Assembly (NCBI GenBank): GCA_020736575.1
Contig: JAGPYM010000002.1
Location: 2,666,001-2,730,000, forward strand
Reading direction: 5' to 3'
Length of the DNA: 64,000 nt
Source of the DNA: Thelonectria olida
Taxonomy: Eukaryota; Ascomycota; Sordariomycetes; Hypocreales; Nectriaceae
The stretch's first letter is position 1, and each line of letters begins with the position of its first letter. The position numbers were made by a program, and so were the translations under genes. Under the pieces are notes generated by a model, which did no database searches, was not told the origin of the DNA, and saw only the letters and a program-made list of their open reading frames with translations. Shown one piece after another: positions 12,801 through 22,221 of the stretch.

Positions 12801-13440
12801 CGATGAGCCCAAGTTCGTCTTCAAGTTTATCCTGGCCTGGCAAAATCAAGCAGCTCCTTTCCGCGATCGCTTCTTGACCCGTCCTCGTCTGCCTGCTCCA
12901 GCTCAAGCACGAATCGCTCCGCCCTCCAGCAAGAATAGCCCGCAAGTTCCTTCCGAAGGCTTCACCCCCCCGACACGCAAGTTTTCTGGTAGCCCACAGC
13001 TTGCTGGCTTGATTAATGGAGCGAGGAACGCCAGCCCTATGAGCTCACCTGTCGACGAACTCCCCCGCCGCCTTTCCCTAGGCTTGCACCAGGCCAATTC
13101 TAGGCCTGAGCTCTCAGCCTCTGAGCTCTCTCTCTCGGATCTAGCCGAAGGACGAAGCAACCCAGCCAGCAGAAAGCCAAGCCCAGCCCCGTCCACGCCT
13201 GTTGGCGAGATGTCCTGGGGCGCGGATCGATGGGATGATGGCGTCACTGAGCCCATCAAGCCTGCTGGCCTGTACGTCAAGAACGTCGTCTACGCGGGAC
13301 GTGCCTTGGCCGAATGGGCTCAGGTTATTTTTGAGTGCAACAACTTTGTTGAACGCCGTCGGGACGAGGGCGTGACAAATCTGTGGGACATGGAAATCCC
13401 AATTCTTGGTGTTGAGGGATTCCGAAAGATCGGAGGGTAA
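9820..13440 (+). CDS. DUF1765 (UPF0592) family protein
   Basis: A single uninterrupted frame gives about 1206 residues from the first ATG (9820), or 1199 from the ATG at 9841, which has the better context (ATTATGGC). The first third is Ser/Thr/Pro/Lys-rich and probably disordered. The central half carries the conserved fungal DUF1765 region, including DRRATILNKWW, FNEFFNHWCPMVRAYYHRL and a cysteine in RLICWRMCRD. The C-terminal part returns to low-complexity Ser/Pro before a conserved-looking tail (YVKNVVYAGRALAEWAQVIFEC). The family is found in ascomycetes and its molecular role is not established. The frame also extends upstream of 9820 without an ATG. The family call rests on recognised motifs. 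Confidence 0.85.
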   Translation: MRGPTVIMAPAVETSSSFSRSRSTPDLLSLSGLDTPPPSLSLNLPDFDVPSFNSDFTLDTSVFLSTTKPDPNVPASVVRTQEVTDENAQTKSQSKNRPKHARNRTGSLVERPRWLPNTVNGDPVKEDLPRPTTSAGDMRFAGASPGKDELKPLPKNLSTGSFASFARSWKTSRSPSPMGKPDAPKENKEDKAGRTRADSSTSSVKLTKTRKRPGLTVEQADTNKSTESLKPASKGFRASNFLTKKKQKPAVLAKLNTNTVQVVVGGSDNSCASSATSLVPPASISTDGRNSQSTPIDTTTTKSITDESSIEMPQPQTRDALWSSFKTLDLDFKGFLAKSTAQRMSQISSQVFPFLRSTMNHESIKKLYPEDVDRRATILNKWWIAILEMLEGQTPQPLPGVDRQILYDAATWMMMRPEWRQNTSYFQPLASRSPGERVRARSNSTGSSMTSSQAAFLEESSEHNVRTMFVSNLVRQMAFVVEKMSLRHAPMGLVNFAGRACAYAFFFAPGVSDILIRLWGLSPELIRRVADEMGLPRKNRGESEDIVALFPPSLSTFGWSTPKSMWDNLKRVPKLPMLVSRIPWTGPWVSRWKGRDTDLFFIFCKYFHILSEQFMPASLPLIEKARSPAFALVHAQLLFVLDTTIHRQTAIDGYAQPLVDSINGPDTALTLALPPSNVMKGMSENRLVMLLKDFLSDDTEEVAGARHTFAESFAALMKASTRKTSQFNHSACFTLCDFLEEVLVLYSEFEDPARTKTYLDWTFWIDVCRKVMGTYNTMSEVRMMSLVFGIWDAIAKDPQRKWTLCKDWLLTEETFNEFFNHWCPMVRAYYHRLICWRMCRDTGRHEEVDQRIFLLVARRLKTNWAHYLYLKHTAEEEERPPPSTAPVLPAPGKRFMIIRQEVNTSQTGLFMGFDGTKSPSTESPPGNTNGDLPKTDAKKRWSLLGKVLSLSGGTNNPDDWEDDLQVARRETAEGRKTIVVKGGRFSEESDNPVYDEPKFVFKFILAWQNQAAPFRDRFLTRPRLPAPAQARIAPPSSKNSPQVPSEGFTPPTRKFSGSPQLAGLINGARNASPMSSPVDELPRRLSLGLHQANSRPELSASELSLSDLAEGRSNPASRKPSPAPSTPVGEMSWGADRWDDGVTEPIKPAGLYVKNVVYAGRALAEWAQVIFECNNFVERRRDEGVTNLWDMEIPILGVEGFRKIGG

Positions 13441-14185
13441 TGTCTCAGAAGTCTGGCGCTGTGCTACGAGCTAACCACACATGTCGACACACATCATCTC
13501 CTCACCCGTCACATTTACAGACACAACCACACACGCACACATTCCCAATGGACATACATAGCGCACGGCCACTGAATATATATCCCCTGGTGGCGTTGGC
13601 AACACTTGCATTTGCTTCTCTACATAAAGAAACCATCAACCACGTCCCTGGATGATTTCTCCCCTTCCCCATGCACACATTTTGCATTTAACGAAAATTT
13701 GGGGCCAACACTCTTACAGTCATCATCTGACGTACCACTTGGCGTGGGTCGGTGATGTGCTCGATATGCTCGATACTTTGTTTTACATATTCTGCCGGTC
13801 ATTTTCACGCGATATCGGCGGCGTTTGAGAGGAGGCAGTTGGCGACCCTCCTGTTATGGTTTCTTGCGCGCTTCTTCATTTCATGACTCACCCTAGTCAT
13901 CTGGGAGGGAGGATTATGGTTGGGCTTCTTTGGATTCCCAGGTGTGCGGTGGACGGAAATTACGTATACATTGCCGGAATGGCATACATATTCAGGTGTT
14001 TGGTTAGCGGCGGCGGTCCGTTATGTACATATATCTAGATTGGACGGGGCGTGGACATTTGTGAAATACAGAAGATGTTCCTTCTGAGGAGATCTCGTTT
14101 GTGCAGTGTCAAGGCGGCAATGACTGCTCGCTTTGGCTTGATGGTTGAGATACAAAACACACGTACTCATGTGAGGCGTTTGAAA
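13441..14185. other. Convergent 3' region between DUF1765 and GFA genes
   Basis: Contains only the presumed 3' untranslated regions of the two converging genes. No other gene was seen. Confidence 0.5.
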
Positions 14186-14830
14186 TCATTTGCCTTGCTC
14201 CTTGGCTTGGGCAGCTCTCAGCTCTATTCGCCATTGTGCGATGGTTGGCTTCAAAAGCTCCCACCTCTTCAAAGCATCTTCACTCAGCAGCGCCTCCCGG
14301 CTGGGGTAGTACTCGGTGAACTGGGGCTTGCCGTCGGCGATGTCCACGAAGGCTCTGCGACTGCGGGTGTAGATGTGCACGTCCGGTTCGACCTCCCACG
14401 GCTTGTCGAGGGTGCCAACGCGGACGTACGACACATGCGGCCCGCCGTCGCCGTAGTAGTTCCACAAACTCGTGAAACAAGTTGGACAATGCACGACGGT
14501 GGTGCCGAAGCCGGACTCGCTGGGCAGGCAGACACTCACGGGCTGGGGGATCTCGGGGGTGGCGGGGACTGAAGCATCGGTGGTGGAAGCAAAGGCGGGC
14601 TCGAGGCCGGTGGGCACGGGACCAGGACTCGTCTTGGAGCCGGCGATGGATGAGCTCTCCGGGGCCAGGAGTACGACTTCGTAGGACTCGATGGTGGCGT
14701 TGATGGCAAAGGCGGAGCCGGTCTGGCGCTGGCAGGCGGTGCAGTGGCAGCAGTGGACGATGAGGGGCGGTTTGGTGAGGGTGTAACGGATGAGGCCGCA
14801 GGCGCAGCCACCTGTACGCGGGAAGGGCAT
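14186..14830 (-). CDS. GFA / CENP-V domain zinc protein
   Basis: A 214-residue intronless frame with an ATG at 14830. It shows the zinc-binding layout of the glutathione-dependent formaldehyde-activating (GFA/CENP-V) fold: GGCACG (Cys9, Cys11), CCHCTACQ (Cys28, Cys30, Cys33) and HCPTC (Cys115, Cys118), followed by a typical YVRVGTLD motif. Between the second and third cysteine groups is an insertion of about 45 residues rich in Pro/Ser/Thr, longer than in bacterial members. The family binds zinc and often glutathione; most fungal members have no known substrate. It lies tail-to-tail with DUF1765 and divergent from the Zn2Cys6 regulator at 15706, so a shared promoter region is possible. Confidence 0.9.
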   Translation of the reverse strand: MPFPRTGGCACGLIRYTLTKPPLIVHCCHCTACQRQTGSAFAINATIESYEVVLLAPESSSIAGSKTSPGPVPTGLEPAFASTTDASVPATPEIPQPVSVCLPSESGFGTTVVHCPTCFTSLWNYYGDGGPHVSYVRVGTLDKPWEVEPDVHIYTRSRRAFVDIADGKPQFTEYYPSREALLSEDALKRWELLKPTIAQWRIELRAAQAKEQGK

Positions 14831-15705
14831 AGTTGCGGGGGTGAGCTGTTGTAGGACGGTTGTTTGAGAGTGTTTTGGAGCGCAAGAGGGATGATGTTCA
14901 CGATGTGTATGTAAAAAGTCAGAAATAGGGCGTGAATAACTACAAGGTGAGGGGATTCGTATTATTAGTGGCGACTGGTGGGGTTACCGCCAACGGACCA
15001 GTGAGCTCCATGGGCATGGCCGAATTAGGAAGGACAAGAATGGGCACGCCTTGAAAGGAGTTGGAATAAGACCAAAAACACGGTTGAGGCCCAAGTTGAT
15101 GGATGAGTTTTATTTTAGCATGTGTATTGCGTCTGAGTTGGAACCAAACTGTGATACATGTCAGCAGGTGCTTGATGAAGATGATGAAGTTACAGTTTGG
15201 TGGGTGGATAAACACTAGAATTCTCTGTGATGGAAGCAGGAAGAAAAAGGAAGAGAACGGACGAATGAGCTTATATGGTATGAAAGATGCGTGCATGAGA
15301 CTCTGGCCTTGTAGAGCAAAGCCCGGGGATGATGAAAGGGAGACCTTGGATACCGTTCTAGGAGGGAGCCAACTAGGGAATAGGTGATGACGAGGCATGC
15401 ATACGAATGAATGAACAAGAGGAAAGATATTAACCTTATACAAGAACGCTTGAATTTTCCATTTCATTCCTCATTCTCTCTGTGAATATCGTGAGCGACA
15501 CGAAATACGAGTGAGTTGTTTGATCGGATATCGGCACTTGCACCGTCAGCCTGAAGGGAACTAATCCCAAAAGGGCATAAACCGTTGCGTTGAGTCCCAC
15601 CACGTCATGGCAGGAGCGACCTCGAATGGGTTTCCTCTTTGACTCTTCAATCCTCCTCAATCTCCCCCATGACAGGAATTGCCTTACGCACGACTACAGA
15701 TCACT
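14831..15705. other. Divergent promoter region of GFA gene and Zn2Cys6 gene
   Basis: No convincing coding sequence. A 175-codon minus-strand frame (14940-15467) lacks recognisable motifs and is judged a chance frame. Confidence 0.45.
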
Positions 15706-17522
15706 ATGCCCAATACTGGAAAGCCCAGCAAAGACTGCCATCTCTGTCGGTCCAGGCGTGTCAAGGTTAGTCGATCTCTTGTCCCTAGTCCTGGTAGAAG
15801 CCGTTATCAATCGCCCGCCCCACCACCCTCGGCGCGTGCTTATTCATATTCTGACTTGGACCTCAGTGTGATCTCGCCAAACCAGCTTGTCAAAGATGCA
15901 TCAAGTACGGCGCTGAATGCCCTGGTTACCGCAACGAACAGGAGCTCGTCTTTCGCAACGCGAACCCAGCCAACATCAAGAAGCGCAAGAAGCGGTCTCA
16001 GAAGGGGTCTACCAAGGGATCCGATACGTCTTCCTCGACACAATCGACTCCCTCCCCATCAGAAGTCGACTATACAACCCCGTCAGACTTCCTGCATGAT
16101 CCCGAATGGGCCAACGCCTTGACAGCAGGTTCCTCTCATATTGTTCCAATAAGTAGAGGCGACGTGCCCTTCTTGCCCCAGTCACTCAACCAACATTGGA
16201 CAACTCACTCAATCCCTATTCTGCTCAATGTGTACTCTACTCTGGAGTTCCTCCATGACATATATCGTGAAAATGACAATGACGGGCCATTGGTTTGGGC
16301 TGCTCATCTCTTCTCACGAACCTATGTGACCAATCTCAAGCACTCGACGGCCATGCACAAAGACTCGGGCCTTGAGGCCGAACAAGAGATTGGCAAGTAT
16401 CTCGGAAAGACTTTGAGCGCCGTACACTTTGCATTAAAATCGCCCGAAGGAGCCCTGAGAGATGATGTGCTTGCGACAGTATGGATTCTCGCAAACTACG
16501 AGGTACCCGCCGACCATCTGCCGTTTGATCTAATGTCTCCATTGCTAACAATCACGTAGCTTCTTATGGGCTCTATCAACCGAATGGAGCCCCTGAGCCC
16601 ATGGCATCTACACACGCGCGGCCTCTATAGCATTCTCAAGGAAAGAGGGACAAAATGGCTGATAAAGGACGGTGGCCGGGCCGGGTTTTGGCCAGCGTAT
16701 AACATGGTAGTACGTTCTAGACTTGTGTTTTCCTCAATTATTCCCACTAACAAATATCAGCAAGTGCAATGTCTCCTCACAAACATCGAATGCCCTCCAG
16801 AGTCGGACGAATGGCTTGGCATCATTAGAGATAACTCGCACCCCATGGAGTCTGTGGCGCTCCATGTGTCCGTCTTCATTACTAAGGTCGCCCATGTCCA
16901 AGCCCGAATCCAGACCATCCTCAGCAATGCGGACTATGCGACTGCTTCTACCGAGTACCATGACTTGGTCGGGTGCATGTCCACGGCCGAGGATGACCTC
17001 AAAAAGTTCTTTGAGTCTGGGAGTTTCCTTAGCCACGACCTCGATCCGTACATGCTGAACATGTATTATTCAACACGGGTCAAGGGCTACCATCTCTTGA
17101 TGATTTTCGTCACTTTCTTAACTCACCACATTGCTGCTCCGGTCCCCCTTCTTGTTCTCCAGGCGCTGCGTACGCACTGCATTGAGATCGTGCACAGTTC
17201 TGCCCAGAAAATCGTCGACGGCTTACCGCAAACTCTCGACCCAACGGCTTTTAGGCGCAACCCGGCCCCAAAAACGCTGTTTGATGCGTTGAAACTGATC
17301 TGGCCGCTCACGGCCGTCTATGTTTTCTCCTCAACACTCGAGTCCCAGAAAGAAGTTGCGAGGAAGGCACTGGCAATCATCGGCCGCGAACTCGGGGTCA
17401 GGCAGGCATTGAAGGTGTACAAATTTGAAGACCGATTCCCGCCTGAGTGTAGACGGCCAGTGGACCTCGTAGAGGATGGGTTGGCTTGCAAACCTTTCTC
17501 CGTCCCTCGGCCGGGACTGTGA
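15706..17522 (+). CDS. Zn2Cys6 fungal transcription factor
   Basis: Four exons (15706-15765, 15867-16502, 16560-16706, 16761-17522) give 534 residues. The ATG at 15706 opens MPNTGKPSKDCHLCRSRRVK and the zinc cluster continues across intron 1, with Cys 11, 14, 21, 28, 31 and 38 (C-x2-C-x6-C-x6-C-x2-C-x6-C). A basic segment KKRKKR follows, a likely nuclear signal and linker. The rest resembles the fungal-specific regulatory half, with helices such as LLNVYSTLEFLHDIY and LLMIFVTFLTHHI. All three introns are GT-AG, 54-101 nt, with branch sites CTGAC, GCTAACA and CACTAACA. It should bind CGG-type sites in the nucleus as a regulator; the target genes cannot be told. The neighbouring divergent GFA gene is one candidate target. 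Confidence 0.92.
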
Positions 17523-19099
17523 ATGGGACCAAAGATGATAGGGGATCTATCTTGCATCTCAACATGTCACGAGTTGGGACACCAACGACAGCCTAGCTTT
17601 TTCGGTTCGAAATAGTTCCGACGAAAGCAGGGCGCCATCGACTCGCGGAAACTTTGGTTGCTTGGCTCTCAAGATAGCATCGTGGCAAAATGTGCAAAAC
17701 AAAGACAAATTGCCGAGTCAAGTACAGCCTTTTGGCTAATGCCGGGAAACAATGGCACCGAACCTCCTAAAATAGAGAGATACGAAGCGATCGCCGGGTG
17801 CCGAGCTCGAGCTGTGGCGGAATGGATATTGTTTAAGCTGTGGCGGTGCTCTTCTCACCTCACCTGATCACGAAGCGAGAAGGCTGTCGATCAATCGCGA
17901 TGCGGAGAAAGGATTTTAACCTAAAGATTGCAACGTTTCACAGGGCCGTGGTGACGGTTGATCAGCATGGTTTTGGCGCAGAGTGACTTGGTGAGAGGCT
18001 GTTCTCAGTGGATGGAGGCTCGTGTTGGAAGGAGACACGAACGGATGGATACGCGTCCGGAGGCTTCGAGCATGTATCTTTTGAATGGAATTGTTTGATT
18101 ATCACAGGCATTCGAGGCATTGTTGTAGGTAGTTAGATTTCGCACTGTCCTTTGTTGGAAGCGGACAGGTTAGCACAGTGCGAATACCATGGAGCCAAAT
18201 CTGACGTCAAGACCAAATTAGAAACCTGGTTTCGCTGGAATAAAGCAACTTGGCCTGAAGCCTCTATCATTGCTTCATCTTCACCTTCACAGTATCGACT
18301 CGAACTGTCGCAGCACAACGAACGGCACTCATCGTTCAATCAATCGATATCGCCGACCCCGGATTATATTAGGGAAACAAGCAAATGAAAAAGCGGCCTT
18401 CACTCTCTGCGCCATGTCCAAGGTGAGGTCATCGCCACACGCGTCGATCCAATCACGTCCGTGTCGCCGCCGGGGTCATGGATGAAAACGGTAGCGATCC
18501 GTCGTTGGAGCGATGCTACTTTACTGCGATTGGAATGCTTGGATGCGAAGTCAGTAAGCTTGTCTCATCCTTGTTCCTCTCTCACAAGCCCTTCCGTTCT
18601 CCCTGGCGCAGGGCGTGGTGGGAGTCGATGATGTCGTGGGCCAGGGGGTTGAAACCGACCGTCTGGCTGCTTGCTCGGTGTCACTCCCTTGGCCAGCTTG
18701 TGCGTTGTCAACCTTTGTTTCTTGTTGGCCGTCTTCAATTGACTTGCTTGTTCCCGTCTGGAAGTGGGGGGAGCCGAGGGATCGAGGGATCCTTTGCCTT
18801 CGGCTGAGTGGTGCTTATGGCGATGATCTCTGAAGGAGGAATTACTACTTCTATCCCCCCCTCTTCTCGCTCCTCTGCAGACATATTCCATGACTTTGCC
18901 CAGTGTGGCCTCTAGGTTCCAGCCTTCTTCTTATCACCCACCACCCTGTTCGCTTCTGCCAGGTGATGATATCGTTCCGCTGCCCAGGATTGCTCAAAAG
19001 GTGGGCTACATCATAGTACCTTGACGATCGACCATTGATATCCTTCCATTGGTCTGCGCTGTTTCATTGCCACTCGTCATCGACTCTGCACTGGCAGCC
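17523..19099. other. Intergenic, no gene seen
   Basis: Short overlapping frames only. It should hold the 3' end of the Zn2Cys6 gene and the promoter of the Kelch gene. Confidence 0.45.
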
Positions 19100-21765
19100 A
19101 TGGGCTTTGTTAAAGCGCCCCGCGACCCTGCAAAGTCGAGCCTCGCGGTGCCGACTGTGCGACCTCAGTTCAACTCCCAACTGACTTCGGATCGACTGCG
19201 AGAAGGTTTCGGCATGGCACCACCGCCGTTTAAAATGGGAGGCTGCATTAGGAAAGGAAGAAGATCCGTCTTTACTGAGGTCGGCCTAGACGACCACGAT
19301 GCCGTCTGCTACCCCCCGTCCCTCACGTTGGACAAGCAGCGCCATGTATCCTTCAAGACGCCGGACAAGGAAACGGATATTTTTGCATTTACGAGTGGCG
19401 ACGTGGAGCCCCAATCCCGGGACCAGAGTGACCGAGAGCAAGACGAGGATCATGACGAGGGACGGCGCACAAATACTCATCAGTCGCCCGAATCACACCA
19501 TCAACAACATCAACATGAGCGTTCTCATACCCTCCCGCCCAAGCCCAAGCCGTGGTACACCAAGCTCGCCAACAGAAAAGGCCGTCCAATGATCAGGACT
19601 GCACCTGCTGCACCGCCTGCTGCCATGTCTAGCTTCCAGCGCTTCACTATGCTGGCCATGCTCATTGCCGTCGTGCTGCCGGCATTCAGCTGGCGCAGCG
19701 GTGATACTACCGTTGAGCTGAATGGCGCCGGCGCTGGAGCCGTGACACGGCGAGAGGATAGCCCAACAAATGTTTGCACGAGATGGGCGCTTCAGTCTGC
19801 TGTCTTGAACGGGACTGTCTACATGTACGGTGGCCGAGCAAAGATGGACGGGGACCAGGAGAACAACACGTGGAACAACTACTTCCTGACCTTGGATCTC
19901 GACAAGAACTGGAATACCGACTCTCCTCCTCTCAAGGGCCTAGAAAGACCAGATGGCCCCCCCGAGTTGTCCATGGGCTATCTCTGGAATGACTACAATA
20001 ATCTCTATCTTTACGGCGGCCAGTTCTCCGACTCTCCCTTTGTTGACCCTGGCCCCGAGTCCGTCTGGAAGTACTCCATCAAAGATTCCAAATGGACCGA
20101 GTTCGCGAACCCGAAGACGTCGGCTGGCAACTACTCAGAAGCCGCTAACTTTGCCGTCCACCGCGCCGCCGAGGGCGCAGGCCTCTCCGTCCCCGAACTC
20201 GGCCTGAGCTGGTACTTTGGTGGCCACCTGGACTGGTCTACCACCCCCGGCTGGTCCAAGGACATCGATCGCGTCTACCTCAAGAGCCTGCTCGAGTTCA
20301 CACACCCGGGATACGTCAACTCGGGCGTCACCAAGCTGTCCACTGGTACGGGGGCCGGCCAGGAAGGTGCCTTTCGGAACATCACCAAGGGCGGCGTCCA
20401 GCAGGCAGGCAAGTTCCCTGAGAGGGCCGACGGCGTGCTGGTCTTCATACCCGGCTGGGGAGATATGGGTGTTTTGATTGGCTTGGCGGGCGGCACGGCG
20501 GACAACTTCACCGACGACCTGCAGACGCTTGATGTCTACGATATCGCCCACTCAGAGTGGTTTCACCAAGAGACGTCCGGGAACGCTCCTGGTGTGCGCG
20601 TAAACCCCTGCGCCGTCGTGGCCAGTGCTCCTGATGCGTCGAGCTTCCAGATATATGTCTTTGGAGGTCAGAACTTGCCATATGTATGTCTCAAGCCCCC
20701 CTTTCTCTTCCTCATCCAACTGACCCTCTGTGACTATAGGGAAATCAGACCCAGTACGATGACATGTACATCCTCAGCATCCCCTCCTTCACATGGATCA
20801 AAGTCGACCAGAGTGACCAAGACGTTCCATCCCCTCGCGCCGGCCACTCGTGCGCCATGCGCGACGGCCAACTCGTCGTCATAGGCGGCTACGTCGGCGA
20901 CAAGATCCCTTGCGACGAGCCGGGCATATATGTCTTCGACGCATCCACGCTCAAGTGGAAGACCAAATTCCACGCCGGCGACCACGACGCCGACTGGCAC
21001 CCGGACAACCTCGTCCTCGCCGGCTCGTACGGCTACAAGGTGCCCAAGGCCGTTCAGCAGGTTGTAGGCGGCGACTCGGACGGCGGAGCCACCCAGAGCA
21101 CTCCGGCCGCGGGCCCCGCGACAGACGGGCCTTTTGCGACAGGCAAGCCCCCCGTCTACACCATAACGCAGTCTGGGCCCACGGCGACCATCACGCACAG
21201 CTCCGACCCAACGGGCGCCAGCGACGATGATCCAAGCTCCGGCCCTCAACCAGGCCTCGTCGCAGCCGGCATCGTCGCGGGCATCGCCGGCCTCCTCGCG
21301 CTGTACCTTGGCTTCTGCGCCTGGCTCTACCGTCGCCAGGTCCGCGCGTACCGCCAACACCTCGCCGTCACGAACCGCTACTCGGGCGCCTCCATGTCCG
21401 ACACCAACTCGCTCAACCCGTCCATGGCGCAGCAGCAGAATCGCTGGTCCTCGCGCGAGAGCTTCTTTGGCTGGATTGGCAGCACTGACCGCGATGTGGG
21501 CACCTCGTCTATCATCGAACCCAAGTTCCGCCCCGGCGAGTTTGACGACCCCAGCCCGGGTATGTCGAGCGGCACCACTGCTGCTACTGCCACTGCTGGC
21601 GCCGTGACTGCAGTTTCTTCCGCGAGCAAGCAGAGTGGCGAGTCGAGGCTGGGTGGGAGTGCCAACGGGTCGACGGAGAGGTTGCTGGAGGGTCAAGAAC
21701 CGAGTTTCTTCAACGTTGTCATGGGACCGCGGCGAGCCCTGAGAGTAGTGAATGGGGTCGAGTAA
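19100..21765 (+). CDS. Kelch-repeat membrane protein
   Basis: Two exons (19100-20683, 20740-21765; a 56-nt GTATGT...CTATAG intron) give 869 residues. Residues 1-183 are polar with a His/Gln-rich stretch. A hydrophobic segment follows (about 184-198, MLAMLIAVVLPAFSW), then a Kelch-type beta-propeller region (about 215-640) with blades ending in YMYGGR, LYLYGGQ, YVFGGQ and VVIGGY. A second membrane span lies at about 701-726 (AAGIVAGIAGLLALYLGF), with a Ser/Thr-rich, probably cytoplasmic tail. The propeller would face the lumen or outside. The start is uncertain: an internal ATG at 19625 (MSSFQRFTMLAML) would turn the first hydrophobic segment into a normal signal peptide and give a type I protein. 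Kelch membrane proteins of this layout are common in filamentous fungi, but their role is unknown. Confidence 0.85.
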
Positions 21766-22221
21766 AGCTGTCATGAGGTAAACGACTAATACGGTATTCA
21801 TGCAGAGACAAAGGACTGGCATATTTTATTTCATTCGGAGTTAATGGATGGTTTGGCAGTTGGAATGGGACGAGATGATGTATCCGTCCGTCTTTACCAT
21901 CTGAGGGATTCACGGCAACAGGACCAAGTGCTTCACAATACCCCTTCTTTTGAGGTTGATAAAGCCGAAACGAATTGCCATATGTTATCATAATGCAAAT
22001 AGAAACGATTTAATGTACAGTATATGTTGTTCATTTGTCATGACATCGTGTGTCTGTGTCCAAGTGTAAATAAAACCCCATCTACCTAGTATTGCAAGTC
22101 CGCTAAGAGTAATTGTTGCAATGCTCCAGAAACGCCCATCTACCCAAGTATAAACGGTTACCTACCCAATTCTCTATGTCTAAAGACGTGTCGTCTTTAC
22201 CGACCAAATTTCATGACTTCG
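21766..22221. other. Convergent 3' region, Kelch and PPN1 genes
   Basis: AT-richer spacer with no coding signal; presumed 3' untranslated regions. Confidence 0.5.

Noticed and set aside
14940..15467. 175-codon minus-strand frame between GFA and Zn2Cys6 genes
   Set aside because: The composition is rich in Phe/Ser/His with no motif, and it lies in a divergent promoter region.
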